Shown here piece by piece: positions 14,722 to 22,777 of a DNA stretch of 34,311 bases. The DNA comes from Deltaproteobacteria bacterium (GTDB lineage Bacteria; Desulfobacterota; Syntrophobacteria; Syntrophobacterales; Syntrophobacteraceae). The notes under the pieces were generated by a model. That model made no database searches and was not told where the DNA came from. It was given only the letters and a program-made list of their open reading frames with translations. Position 1 is the first letter of the stretch, and each line of letters opens with the position of its first letter. Location of the stretch: NCBI GenBank assembly GCA_021777755.1, contig JAJYDE010000044.1, positions 1-34,311 of the forward strand, given 5' to 3'. The position numbers and the translations under genes were made by a program.

Positions 14722-16566
14722 TCAGCGTCCAGTAAGACTGTATGCACCATCTTGTGATGATCGTCGCGAAAGTCTCGGAGTCTCTTCATGATTTTCGCGC
14801 GCCAACTGGCTTGGATCGTTCACATAGCCGTAAGGATCGCCGGCAAAATCAATGCGTCCGCCGCTTTCGGCGACCACGGGAATATATTCCACCGAGATCG
14901 GAACGGGTTTATCCAATTTAATGAACTCGGGATGGATCGATTTGAGGAAAAACGGGATCTTTTGGGCGCAGGGGTTTTCCTCGTCTTCGAGAATGGCCTT
15001 TGCCAGTTCGAGGGCGTTGTCGACGCGAATGCAGCCATGGGAGAAATCGCGGCGAGTCCGATGGAAGAGGGATTTTTCATCGGTATCGTGCAGGTAGACG
15101 GCGTAAGGGTTTGGGAAATCGAACTTGACCTGGCCGAGGGCGTTCTTGGGCCCGGACTTTTGAAAAATCCGATGTTCGCCGAACGGGTAGCGGGAATCCA
15201 TCTTCACATAGCCGTGTTCTTCGAACCATTCGGGATTGGATTTGGCCTTGGCGTTGAGTTCGAGCCTGATGCGGCCGTTGACATACCACCTGGGGTTGAA
15301 GATGATCTGCTCGATCTGGCTGGCCATGGTGGGCGTCTGGTTTTCTCCAACGATCCTGCCCTGCCGGTTCACTTTCTTGCCGGCGGCTTTTCCAACGACC
15401 ACCTTTTCAGTCAGCTGAAGTTGCCCGTTGTTGTAATATTCGAGCATGAATTGGGGGATATTGACCCGGATGAACCGGTCGTACTGGCGGCAGGGGCTGT
15501 TGCGAAGGGCATTGAGCGAGTAGGCGATAAGGGCCGCCTTGCGCTTTGACGACGCATTGAGCCGGGCCTGGGTCCATCTTCCGGGAAGACCGTCGGGGTG
15601 AAGCGTGTTTTCAATCTGAAAATCTCTTACTGCGGATTGCGTCGCCCTGTCAAAGACGTCTGTGATCTCGCCGGAATAAAACCCCAGTTGGCGGAGCCTT
15701 TCTTGCAGCCGGCCGATTTCAGGGCCTGAACGGCCGAGGCGCACCCGGTAGGGGATATTGACGTGGACCGGCTCGGCCCCGGTGGCCCGACTGTACTGCT
15801 GGTAGGCCGAACGCAGGGCTCGGTAGCCAAAGCCTTTAGGCTCGAGCTGAGTGAAAAATTGCGAAAGCGGCTCGTCGCCCGAAAGGGCTTTGATGCTGTT
15901 TGCAAGCGGGCAAAAGGGGTCCATCTCTTTTGTGAAGAGAAAAAACAGGGCGGTGAGGCGAGTGTCGGCTTCGCTTGCCGCCTGGAAGCAGCGCATGTAG
16001 GCCCGGGCAATGAGGGCGATGTTTTGCCTCCGCCGCGCCTGATCGCTTTGCCCTTGATCGCCGGCAGCCTCAGCTGGCGGGCTTTGCCCGTTTAGAAAGT
16101 ATGGCGCTCTGGCCTGATCGAACTGTGGATCGACTTCGGCAAGAGCCGCCCGGCAGCGCTTCAGTTTGTCGTAAATTTGCGACAAGCTTTCGAAGTCAAA
16201 AGGCGCGGGGTCGATGGCGTCGTTGCCAAGAGTCTTCAGGCGGGCAAAAAGGTCTCTGGCTTTTTCGTTAAACTTGAAGCTGGAATTGATGAAAACCGGT
16301 TGCCAGTTGCAAGCCTCGTATGTCTTGCTGACCGGACTGGCCGAAAGGCTCCCCAGTTCCGATTCGGGGATGGCTCGCCAGATATGATCGGACCAAAGCG
16401 TGCTCAGGGCTTCTGCGGAGCTCGGGCTCCGCGTCAAACTTTGCTGAGGCGGGGCCGAGGCTTGCTGCCCGGTGGAAATCCCCGGAAACGAGGCCGCAAA
16501 CACGGCGGCTAGCAGCCCGACTAACGAAAGACTCCATATTCCCGACAAGGCGCGCGTCGAACTCAT
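14722..16566 (-). CDS. L,D-transpeptidase (YcbB/LdtD type)
   Basis: A 614-residue periplasmic peptidoglycan cross-linking enzyme. The N-terminus has a signal peptide or anchor (SLSLVGLLAAVFAASF at about 13-28). A scaffold region follows. A peptidoglycan-binding repeat is recognisable by GRLQERLRQLGFYSGEITDV, then ATQSAVRDFQ and DGLPGRWTQARLN. The YkuD catalytic domain is C-terminal, with HDTDEKSLF and the active-site motif SHGCIRV; the nucleophile is C512. Domain order and length match LdtD/YcbB, which makes 3-3 cross-links. The start at 16566 gives a clean signal peptide but its AAGGA is only a few bases away; ATG at 16599 is the alternative, with no ribosome site. It diverges from tadA. Confidence 0.9.
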   Translation of the reverse strand: MSSTRALSGIWSLSLVGLLAAVFAASFPGISTGQQASAPPQQSLTRSPSSAEALSTLWSDHIWRAIPESELGSLSASPVSKTYEACNWQPVFINSSFKFNEKARDLFARLKTLGNDAIDPAPFDFESLSQIYDKLKRCRAALAEVDPQFDQARAPYFLNGQSPPAEAAGDQGQSDQARRRQNIALIARAYMRCFQAASEADTRLTALFFLFTKEMDPFCPLANSIKALSGDEPLSQFFTQLEPKGFGYRALRSAYQQYSRATGAEPVHVNIPYRVRLGRSGPEIGRLQERLRQLGFYSGEITDVFDRATQSAVRDFQIENTLHPDGLPGRWTQARLNASSKRKAALIAYSLNALRNSPCRQYDRFIRVNIPQFMLEYYNNGQLQLTEKVVVGKAAGKKVNRQGRIVGENQTPTMASQIEQIIFNPRWYVNGRIRLELNAKAKSNPEWFEEHGYVKMDSRYPFGEHRIFQKSGPKNALGQVKFDFPNPYAVYLHDTDEKSLFHRTRRDFSHGCIRVDNALELAKAILEDEENPCAQKIPFFLKSIHPEFIKLDKPVPISVEYIPVVAESGGRIDFAGDPYGYVNDPSQLARENHEETPRLSRRSSQDGAYSLTGR

Positions 16567-16771
16567 CTGTCCTTTTCCAAAGAATGAGAATTGATACATG
16601 AAAGGGAAATATCACAGCTGCCGCGATGTTTCCAGTAACCTGTGAAACTTTGCGGCTCGCCTGTGCGCGCCGATCGCAGAGCTGGAAAGACCTTTCCTAT
16701 ATACCAAAAGTGTGCTATTGGCAATCGGGTTCGATGCGTTTTTAAGATATTGAAAAGATCGGTTTCGGGCA

Positions 16772-17230
16772 ATGGGTGGTGATGATTTCTTTTTCATGGG
16801 CGCGGCGCTCGAAGAGGCCGAAAAGGCATATCGGCTGGGCGAGGTGCCGGTGGGAGCCGTGTTGCTGGCCCCCGACGGCTTGGTGCTGGCAAGAGCCCAC
16901 AACATGCCGATCAGCTCCAAAGATTGCACGGCCCATGCCGAGGTGGTGGCGATGAGAAAGGCCTGCGCCGCTCAGGCCAACTACAGATTGAGCGGTACGA
17001 TCATGTATGTGACCCTCGAGCCCTGTGCCATGTGTGTCGGGGCGATGCTCCACGCCAGGGTGAGCCGCCTTGTTTTCGGCGCCTTCGACCCTCGCGGCGG
17101 CGCTGCGGGAAGCGTTGTCGATCTTACAGCTGTTGCCCGTTTCAACCATCGCATCGAGGTTGCCGGCGGCGTTATGGCCGAAAAGTGCGCCGGGATCCTG
17201 CAGAGCTTTTTCAGGGCTCGCAGGGCCTGA
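16772..17230 (+). CDS. tadA: tRNA-specific adenosine deaminase
   Basis: A 152-residue enzyme that converts A34 to inosine in the tRNA-Arg(ACG) anticodon. The zinc site and catalytic residues are complete: H55-A-E57 (TAHAEVVAM), with E57 the proton shuttle, and PCAMC at 84-88 providing C85 and C88. The VPVGAVLL and NYRLSGTIMYVTLEPCAMC context and the FGAFDPRGGAAGSV segment are diagnostic for TadA among cytidine deaminase-fold proteins. The length is standard. It is followed by two tRNA-Ser genes, which may be transcribed from their own promoter at 17268. Confidence 0.95.
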   Translation: MGGDDFFFMGAALEEAEKAYRLGEVPVGAVLLAPDGLVLARAHNMPISSKDCTAHAEVVAMRKACAAQANYRLSGTIMYVTLEPCAMCVGAMLHARVSRLVFGAFDPRGGAAGSVVDLTAVARFNHRIEVAGGVMAEKCAGILQSFFRARRA

Positions 17231-17267
17231 AAAAATGAATTAGCGGTCATTTTATGGTGATGGCTGT

Positions 17268-17296
17268 TTGAATTCTTTTTGGTGCCGCATTAAAAT
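17268..17296 (+). promoter_or_regulatory. Sigma-70-type promoter of the tRNA-Ser/dnaX region
   Basis: TTGAAT (17268-17273), a 17-base spacer and TAAAAT (17291-17296) lie 50 bp upstream of the first tRNA-Ser. Transcription would start near 17303. No terminator is seen between the tRNAs and dnaX, so the same transcript may continue into dnaX, ybaB and recR. Confidence 0.55.
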
Positions 17297-17346
17297 TGAC
17301 CTTTGCTTTTTTACCCCACTTTGAGGTAAACAAGTTTTTTTGTCGC

Positions 17347-17442
17347 GGAGAGGTACCGAAGTGGCCGTACCGGGCTCGACTCGAAATCGAGTTGTCCTGT
17401 GAAGAGCAGGGCACGTGGGTTCGAATCCCACCCTCTCCGCCA
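17347..17442 (+). tRNA. tRNA-Ser(CGA)
   Basis: A class II tRNA with acceptor stem GGAGAGG/CCTCTCC, discriminator G and encoded CCA (17440-17442). The anticodon stem is CTCGA/TCGAG with loop CTCGAAA, so the anticodon is CGA. It has a long variable arm and the T arm GTGGG-TTCGAAT-CCCAC. All elements pair. Confidence 0.95.
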
Positions 17443-17495
17443 CTCCTTGCGGCTCGGTTTATGGCCGTGTTAAGGCAAACCTGTGGATACTTTGC

Positions 17496-17588
17496 GGAGA
17501 GATGTCCGAGAGGCTGAAGGAGCACGACTGGAAATCGTGTGTACGCCCAAAAGGTGTACCGAGGGTTCGAATCCCTCTCTCTCCGCCA
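17496..17588 (+). tRNA. tRNA-Ser(GGA)
   Basis: A class II tRNA with acceptor GGAGAGA/TCTCTCC, discriminator G and encoded CCA (17586-17588). The anticodon stem is CACGA/TCGTG with loop CTGGAAA, so the anticodon is GGA. The variable arm is long, and the T arm is GAGGG-TTCGAAT-CCCTC. It ends 44 bp before dnaX. Confidence 0.95.
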
Positions 17589-17632
17589 TCCCGCCTGGCG
17601 GACGACTGCCCTCCGGGCCGGCGTAGTCACCT

Positions 17633-19468
17633 ATGTCCTATCAAGTCATCGCCCGCAGATGCCGGCCCGAGACCTTCGAAGAAGTCCTGGGTCAGCCCCA
17701 TGTCACACGGACCCTTCAAAATGGTGTTCGCCTGGGCCGTATCGCCCACGCCTACCTCTTTTCGGGTGCCCGCGGAGTGGGCAAAACCTCCGTTGCCCGA
17801 ATTCTGGCCAAAGCTCTCAATTGCGAAAAGGGGCCTTCCCCCTCGCCCTGCAACCAGTGCCCGAACTGCAGGGAGATTTCGCTTACCAACTCTGTGGATG
17901 TTCTGGAGATCGACGGCGCCTCGAACCGCGGAATCGACAGTATCCGGGAGCTGAGGGAAACGGCGCGCTACAGGCCTGCCAAGGGGCGCTATAAAGTCTA
18001 CATCATCGATGAAGTTCACCAGCTGTCCACGGACGCCTTCAACGCATTGCTCAAAATCCTTGAAGAACCGCCCGCCCACGTCGTTTTCATCTTCGCCACC
18101 ACCGAGCCTCATAAAATTCCGGCCACCGTGCTCAGCCGGTGTCAAAGATTCGAGTTTCGCCGCCTGGGCCTGCAGATGATCGTCGAGCACCTCAAAAGGA
18201 TCGTTTCCAAGGAAGGTGCGAGTTTTTCGGAGTCGATTCTCTACGCCATAGGACGTGAGGCCGACGGGAGCATGCGTGACTCCCAAAGCCTGCTCGAACA
18301 GCTCCTGGCCTTTAGCGGAGATGATCTGCCCGAGTCCGAAATTCTCGACATCCTGGGAGTAATCGACCGGCGCACCGTCATAAGAACCGCCGAAGCCGTT
18401 CTTTCGGGTGACGCCGGGGCATGTCTGGAACTTGCGGGGGATGTGTACCGAAGAGGTCTTGACAGTAGACGGTTTTGCCAACATCTGTGCGATCATTTCC
18501 GAAACCTTATCTTTGTGACGCTTTGCGCCGGCGGCGAGGTAAGAGACGATCTGCCGGAAGAAGAGCGGGAAGTTCTCAAGGCCCTGGCTGCCAAAACCAC
18601 CCTGGAATCCCTTCATATTTACTTCCAGATGCTGCTGCGAGGCGAGGAGGAAATCCGCCGTTCGAGCATGCCGAAAATCGTGCTCGAAATGCTTCTTCTG
18701 CGCATGTGCGGTCTGCCCAAGCTCCAATCGATCGATTCCCTGCTCGAAAAGGTTTTCGCCATCGAGCAAAATCTGGGAAGCGGGCAGGGGGGCTCCGACT
18801 GCATGATTTCCGAAAGCAGGCCCGGCTTTGGAACCGCTCGGCAAACCTTCGCGCCCCGGCAGAGTGACCAGTCGAAAGCCTTGGAGCCGGCTTCGGGGGC
18901 TGGCGCCGATTCGGGGTCGCAAAAATCGGGCTCCGCCGCCGTATCGCAACCCTTGCCCGCTTCGAGCGAGTGCGCGGCTGGCCTTTCGCCCCCACTGCGC
19001 GATGCGGCCCCCGGCTCGGAGGAGGCGATTTCCCCCGTGCGCGCTCCGGCCGCCTCGGCTTCCGAGGCCCTGGCCGATTGGCCAAGATTCGTCCTTTTTC
19101 TCCAAAACCATAATCCCATCCTGTGGGGCAAGGTTTCTCACTGCACGGTCAAGGTCCAGGGGGAATCCATCGAGCTTGAAGTCCCCGAAATCTTTGAGAA
19201 GAGCGCTGGTGGGCCCGAGTTTGCAAAACAGCTCGAAGAGGCCTTCCTGGAATTTTTCGGCGCCCGGCTTCCATGGACCATGGCCGGAATGCCGTCCGGG
19301 AAGGGGCGCGGTGCGGGCGCAAAACCCGCCAAGGCCGCCGTCAAGGCCTCTGGCGCCAAGCAGATAGTCGCTCACCCGGCCGTCCAGCAGGCAATGGAAA
19401 TACTGGGGGCTGAACTTAAAGAGATTAAACCCGCGGCTGGCGGCCCGGACAAGGGCAAGAGAAGGTAG
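17633..19468 (+). CDS. dnaX: DNA polymerase III subunit gamma/tau
   Basis: A 611-residue clamp-loader ATPase. The N-terminus MSYQVIARRCRPETFEEVLG is the family start. Walker A is GARGVGKT at 45-52, the zinc-binding cysteines are C64, C73, C76 and C79 (CNQCPNC), Walker B is IIDEVH at 124-129, and the sensor 1/arginine region runs ATTEPHKIPATVLSRC at 155-170. Domain III follows to about residue 365. Residues about 380-490 form a low-complexity Ser/Ala/Pro/Gly linker, and the C-terminal 100 residues form a tau-like domain. I see no obvious A-rich slippery heptamer in the linker region, so a programmed gamma product is not evident. It lies upstream of ybaB and recR, the common bacterial order. 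Confidence 0.96.
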   Translation: MSYQVIARRCRPETFEEVLGQPHVTRTLQNGVRLGRIAHAYLFSGARGVGKTSVARILAKALNCEKGPSPSPCNQCPNCREISLTNSVDVLEIDGASNRGIDSIRELRETARYRPAKGRYKVYIIDEVHQLSTDAFNALLKILEEPPAHVVFIFATTEPHKIPATVLSRCQRFEFRRLGLQMIVEHLKRIVSKEGASFSESILYAIGREADGSMRDSQSLLEQLLAFSGDDLPESEILDILGVIDRRTVIRTAEAVLSGDAGACLELAGDVYRRGLDSRRFCQHLCDHFRNLIFVTLCAGGEVRDDLPEEEREVLKALAAKTTLESLHIYFQMLLRGEEEIRRSSMPKIVLEMLLLRMCGLPKLQSIDSLLEKVFAIEQNLGSGQGGSDCMISESRPGFGTARQTFAPRQSDQSKALEPASGAGADSGSQKSGSAAVSQPLPASSECAAGLSPPLRDAAPGSEEAISPVRAPAASASEALADWPRFVLFLQNHNPILWGKVSHCTVKVQGESIELEVPEIFEKSAGGPEFAKQLEEAFLEFFGARLPWTMAGMPSGKGRGAGAKPAKAAVKASGAKQIVAHPAVQQAMEILGAELKEIKPAAGGPDKGKRR

Positions 19469-19595
19469 TCGCTTTTTGCCCGGGGCGCAGACCTGCTGCG
19501 GCCGGCGGCGGGGTGTGTTATTTTAAAGGTCCGGGATGTTTAGCTAACATCTTGAAATGTGCAATTTTATTGGATTCGACCGGAGGGAAGATACA

Positions 19596-19922
19596 ATGGC
19601 TAAAGGATTTAATCCCTTGCAGCAGGCCAAGATGCTGCAGGAAAAGATGATGAGGATGCAGGAGGAGTTGGCGCTTAAAAAAGTTGAGGCCAGCGCGGGC
19701 GGGGGCATGGTGACCGTGGAGGTGAGCGGAAAGCAGGAAGTCCTTAGCATTAAGATAGACCGCCAGGTTGTTGACCCGGAAGACATAGAGATGCTGCAGG
19801 ATCTCATCGTCGCCGCGGTTAACGACGGCTTGAGGCGCGCCCAGGAGATGGCGGCTTCAGAGATGGGAAAGCTTGCGGGGGGATTGAATATCCCGGGGCT
19901 GAACATTCCGGGGCTGTTTTGA
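19596..19922 (+). CDS. ybaB: YbaB/EbfC-family nucleoid-associated protein
   Basis: A 108-residue DNA-binding protein. The start at 19596 (MAKGFNPLQQAKMLQEKMMR) has GGAGGG about eight bases upstream. The protein shows the YbaB pattern: a long N-terminal helix rich in Met/Gln, the GGGMVTVEVSGKQEVLSIKI beta unit, and a DLIVAAVNDGLRRAQEM C-terminal helix. An unusual tail repeats the unit GLNIPGLNIPGLF. Proteins of this family bind DNA as dimers and are usually encoded between dnaX and recR, as here. It is separated from recR by 6 bp. Confidence 0.94.
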   Translation: MAKGFNPLQQAKMLQEKMMRMQEELALKKVEASAGGGMVTVEVSGKQEVLSIKIDRQVVDPEDIEMLQDLIVAAVNDGLRRAQEMAASEMGKLAGGLNIPGLNIPGLF

Positions 19923-19928
19923 CGTCTT

Positions 19929-20528
19929 ATGAACCCTTATCCACCGATATTGAGCGATCTCATCCGTAAGCTCGGCCGTCTTCCGGGGCTTGGGGAGAAA
20001 AGTGCGACCCGTATCGCCATGTATCTTCTCAAGGCCCCCGAAAGGGATGTGGAATCTCTTGCCGAAAACATCCGCCAACTTCGCACCAGTATAAGAACCT
20101 GCTCGATCTGCTTTAATTTTACCGATGAGCCGGTTTGCGCCATTTGCAGCGATCCGGCCCGCGACACGGGGGAAGTCTGTATCGTTGAAGGTACGGCCGA
20201 TCTGCTGGCCATCGAGCAATCGGGGGCCTTCAAGGGCCGCTACCATGTCCTCCAGGGCGTTCTTGCCCCCCTGGACGGGATCGGCCCCGAGCAGATCCGT
20301 ATCAAGGAGCTTTTTGCCCGGCTAAAGACCGAGAGGATCAAGGAAATCATCATAGCCACCAACCCGAGCAATGAAGGGGAGGCCACCGCGCATTACCTTC
20401 TTCAAATCCTAAAGGGCCATGAGGCGCGCGTGACGCGCATCGCCTATGGAATCCCCATGGGCGGGGACCTCAAGTACACCGACCGGGTGACTTTGGAAAG
20501 GGCGCTCAAAGGAAGGCAGATTTTCTAG
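19929..20528 (+). CDS. recR: Recombination mediator protein RecR
   Basis: A 199-residue protein of standard length. The N-terminal helix-hairpin-helix includes LGRLPGLGEKSATRIAMYLL at 15-34. The zinc finger uses C58, C61, C70 and C73. A TOPRIM domain follows with VCIVEGTADLLAIEQ, then EIIIATNPSNEGEATAHYL, and the C-terminal IPMGGDLKYTDRVTL signature. RecR acts with RecO/RecF to load RecA at gaps. It is the last gene of the dnaX-ybaB-recR group. Confidence 0.97.
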   Translation: MNPYPPILSDLIRKLGRLPGLGEKSATRIAMYLLKAPERDVESLAENIRQLRTSIRTCSICFNFTDEPVCAICSDPARDTGEVCIVEGTADLLAIEQSGAFKGRYHVLQGVLAPLDGIGPEQIRIKELFARLKTERIKEIIIATNPSNEGEATAHYLLQILKGHEARVTRIAYGIPMGGDLKYTDRVTLERALKGRQIF

Positions 20529-20581
20529 TGGAGGCCGCGGGGAGAGGCGAGTCGAACGGGCAGGGTAAATTCCGAAAAGTA

Positions 20582-20609
20582 TTGACCTTTTCTCGTAAAA
20601 GAGGATAAT
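20582..20609 (+). promoter_or_regulatory. Sigma-70-type promoter of the por-hdr-frd operon
   Basis: TTGACC (20582-20587), a 16-base spacer and GATAAT (20604-20609) each match consensus at five of six positions. Transcription would start near 20616, leaving a leader of about 134 nt before porG. The leader contains a 7-bp inverted repeat, TGCCGTT at 20631-20637 with AACGGCA at 20660-20666. No gene separates this promoter from porG. Confidence 0.65.
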
Positions 20610-20749
20610 GAGACGTTTGTGCTGAAGCTGTGCCGTTCGCTGTCCGGCGGGGAGGTTGCAACGGCAAATCCAGCGGAATGGCAGGTGGCTGAAATCATTG
20701 CTGAACGCCGGGGCGATGTGATCTGCAAGGCAGATGTGGAGAAAAAAAC

Positions 20750-21301
20750 ATGGTTGAAATTCGATTTCATGGTCGTGGCGGCCAGGGGGCTGTTACTTCA
20801 GCCGAGCTTACCGCGCTGGCGGCGATTGAAGAAGGCAAGTTCGGTCAGGCATTTCCAAGCTTTGGTCCGGAACGGCGCGGCGCCCCCGTCATGGCTTTCG
20901 TGCGGGTAAGTGATACGCCCATAGTTACCAGGGAAAAGGTCTATCAGCCCGACATAGTGATCGTCCTCGACCCGACGTTGCTAAAGATCGTCAATGTGGA
21001 AGACGGCCTGAAGGACGGCGGGATAGTGATTCTCAATACGCCCAAGAGTGCCGACCAGGTGCGCGGGGAAAGCGGTATTAAGGCCAGGCTGGCCGTCGTG
21101 GACGGGACCAAGATAGCCGTCGAGACCATGCGGGTTCCTATCGCCAACACCACCATGCTGGGCGCGTTGGTCAAGGCCACCGGCCTCATCAAAATGGAGT
21201 GTCTGCAAGGCCCGATCAAGCACCGCTTTGGACCGATCGCCGAAAAGAACCTCAAGGCATGTTCACGCGCCTTCGATGAGACGCAATTGGTGGAGGGATA
21301 G
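20750..21301 (+). CDS. porG: Pyruvate:ferredoxin oxidoreductase gamma subunit
   Basis: A 183-residue catalytic gamma domain. It begins MVEIRFHGRGGQGAVTSAEL, the canonical start of this family, followed by AFPSFGPERRGAPVMAFVRV, which helps bind coenzyme A. A GTGGAGAAAAAAAC element precedes the ATG. In four-subunit enzymes the gamma, delta, alpha and beta subunits together catalyse pyruvate + CoA + oxidised ferredoxin to acetyl-CoA + CO2 + reduced ferredoxin, reversibly. The gene order G-D-A-B is the archaeal-type order. The stop is 2 bp before porD. Confidence 0.92.
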   Translation: MVEIRFHGRGGQGAVTSAELTALAAIEEGKFGQAFPSFGPERRGAPVMAFVRVSDTPIVTREKVYQPDIVIVLDPTLLKIVNVEDGLKDGGIVILNTPKSADQVRGESGIKARLAVVDGTKIAVETMRVPIANTTMLGALVKATGLIKMECLQGPIKHRFGPIAEKNLKACSRAFDETQLVEG

Positions 21302-21303
21302 TC

Positions 21304-21597
21304 GTGGCCAAGGAAAGCGGAATAAAGAGTTGGAAAGAACTAAACCCGGGTACGGCCATTACCGAACCGGGCAGCGCCGCCGCGCTAAAGACCGGCGACT
21401 GGCGTTCGATGCGGCCGGAGACGGACCGCGACCGGTGTATAAAATGCGGGCAGTGTTATATCATGTGTCCCGACATGGTCTATACCAAGGACGCCGAGGG
21501 TTATTACGCTCAGAACCATTACTGGTGCAAAGGGTGTGGAATCTGCGCCAGGGAATGCCCGGTCGGGGCCATAATGATGAATGAGGAGGTCGACTGA
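21304..21597 (+). CDS. porD: Pyruvate:ferredoxin oxidoreductase delta subunit (ferredoxin domain)
   Basis: A 97-residue subunit starting with GTG at 21304. It carries two [4Fe-4S] motifs with complete ligands: C45, C48, C51, C55 (CIKCGQCYIMCP) and C75, C78, C81, C85 (CKGCGICARECP). It passes electrons from the TPP-containing core to external ferredoxin. The N-terminal region with WRSMRPETDRDRC is typical of PorD. It is 1 bp from porA, whose ribosome binding site (GGAGG) lies inside the end of this gene. Confidence 0.93.
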   Translation: MAKESGIKSWKELNPGTAITEPGSAAALKTGDWRSMRPETDRDRCIKCGQCYIMCPDMVYTKDAEGYYAQNHYWCKGCGICARECPVGAIMMNEEVD

Positions 21598-21598
21598 G

Positions 21599-22777
21599 AT
21601 GTCCAGACGAGTTGGTATCGAGGTCTCGCTGGCGGTTGCCGAAGCGGTGGGTCTTTGCGATGTGGACGTTATCGCGGCTTACCCGATTACGCCCCAGACC
21701 CATATTGTGGAGCACCTCTCGGAGCTTGTGGCCGAGGGGCACCTGGATGCGGAGTTCATTCCCGTCGAGTCCGAGCACAGCGCCATGAGCGCCTGTGTGG
21801 GTTCTTCGGCCGCGGGCGCGCGCACCTTCACCTCAACGAGTTCCCAGGGCTACGCCCTGATGTCCGAGATTTGCTATATAGCCTCCACCCTGAGGCTTCC
21901 GATCGTAATGGCTGTGGCAAACCGGGCCATAAGCGCTCCGATAAGCATCTGGAACGATCATGCGGATCTCATGTACGCAAGAGACGCGGGCTGGATCCAG
22001 CTGGTTTCGGAAAACGGCCAGGAGGCCGTCGATTTGACCTTCATGGCCTTCCGGATCGCCGAGGATAAGCGCGTGTCTTTGCCCGTCCAGGTAAACCTCG
22101 ACGGCTTCATCATGAGCCACGTGATCGAGCCGATATTTTTGCCCGACGCGCAGGAAGTCAAACAGTTCCTGCCCCCTTTCGAGCCCTTGCTTCGCCTCGA
22201 TCCGGAAAAGCCGATCACCATCGGCCCCGTCGGCATGCCCGACGTCTACACCGAGGCGCGCAAGGCCCACGACGAGATCCTCAAGGCCTCAAAGCCGATA
22301 ATAGGCGAGGTTTTCGACGAGTTCGAAAAGCAGTTCGGGCGGCGCTATAAAATCATCGAGACCTACAAGATCGAGGATGCCGAAACCGTCATAGTGGCGA
22401 TGGGGAGCCTTTCGCAAACCGCCGCGACAGCCATTGACGCCATGCGCCAAAGAGGCGTGAAGGTGGGCATGGCGAGCATTCGCCTGTTCAGGCCTTTTCC
22501 CGCCGCGGAACTGGTTGAGGCTATCGGCAAGGCCAAAAATCTGGTCCTTCTCGATCGGGCCACGGTCTTTGCCGGTGGTGAAATATCGGGGCCGGTGGCT
22601 CTCGAAGTGAAATCGGCCCTGTTCGATCGCGGGCTTTCGCCCAAAACCGCCAACTTCCTGGTCGGTATCGGCGGCCGGGACGTGACGGGGCAAAACTTCG
22701 AAGAAATGGTCGAAAGAGTGGTCACGGCCCAAAAAGGTGACCTTCCGCCATACGAATTTATAAATGTGAGGGAATAA
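21599..22777 (+). CDS. porA: Pyruvate:ferredoxin oxidoreductase alpha subunit
   Basis: A 392-residue subunit with the pyrimidine-binding TPP domain at the N-terminus (AAYPITPQTHIVEHLSEL, then PVESEHSAMSACVGSSAAG and the TSSQGYALM segment). The PorA-typical NRAISAPISIWNDHADLMYA lies in the middle, and the C-terminal domain II contains VIVAMGSLSQTAATAIDAM and SIRLFRPFPAAELVEA. These segments match pyruvate rather than 2-oxoglutarate enzymes, although substrate range cannot be proved from sequence. The start at 21599 has GGAGG nine bases upstream. It abuts porB, with no bases between stop and start. Confidence 0.93.
   Translation: MSRRVGIEVSLAVAEAVGLCDVDVIAAYPITPQTHIVEHLSELVAEGHLDAEFIPVESEHSAMSACVGSSAAGARTFTSTSSQGYALMSEICYIASTLRLPIVMAVANRAISAPISIWNDHADLMYARDAGWIQLVSENGQEAVDLTFMAFRIAEDKRVSLPVQVNLDGFIMSHVIEPIFLPDAQEVKQFLPPFEPLLRLDPEKPITIGPVGMPDVYTEARKAHDEILKASKPIIGEVFDEFEKQFGRRYKIIETYKIEDAETVIVAMGSLSQTAATAIDAMRQRGVKVGMASIRLFRPFPAAELVEAIGKAKNLVLLDRATVFAGGEISGPVALEVKSALFDRGLSPKTANFLVGIGGRDVTGQNFEEMVERVVTAQKGDLPPYEFINVRE

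Noticed and set aside
17247-17630. Minus-strand open frames of 127 and 63 residues across the tRNA-Ser genes, with RERDSNPR- and GGIRTHV-like segments
   Set aside because: These are the well-known false proteins produced by reading the antisense of tRNA-Ser genes; both tRNAs are complete on the plus strand.
17627-19375. 582-residue minus-strand open frame
   Set aside because: It is antisense to dnaX, whose motifs are complete; the composition is a reverse-complement shadow.
19469-19595. Possible signal recognition particle RNA between dnaX and ybaB
   Set aside because: 4.5S RNA genes can occur near here, but the conserved GGAAGCA/GCAG apical motifs are absent.
20619-20909. GTG-started frame in the por leader whose first 45 codons look protein-like
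   Set aside because: It would begin almost at the predicted transcription start, has no ribosome site, and most of it overlaps porG in another frame.
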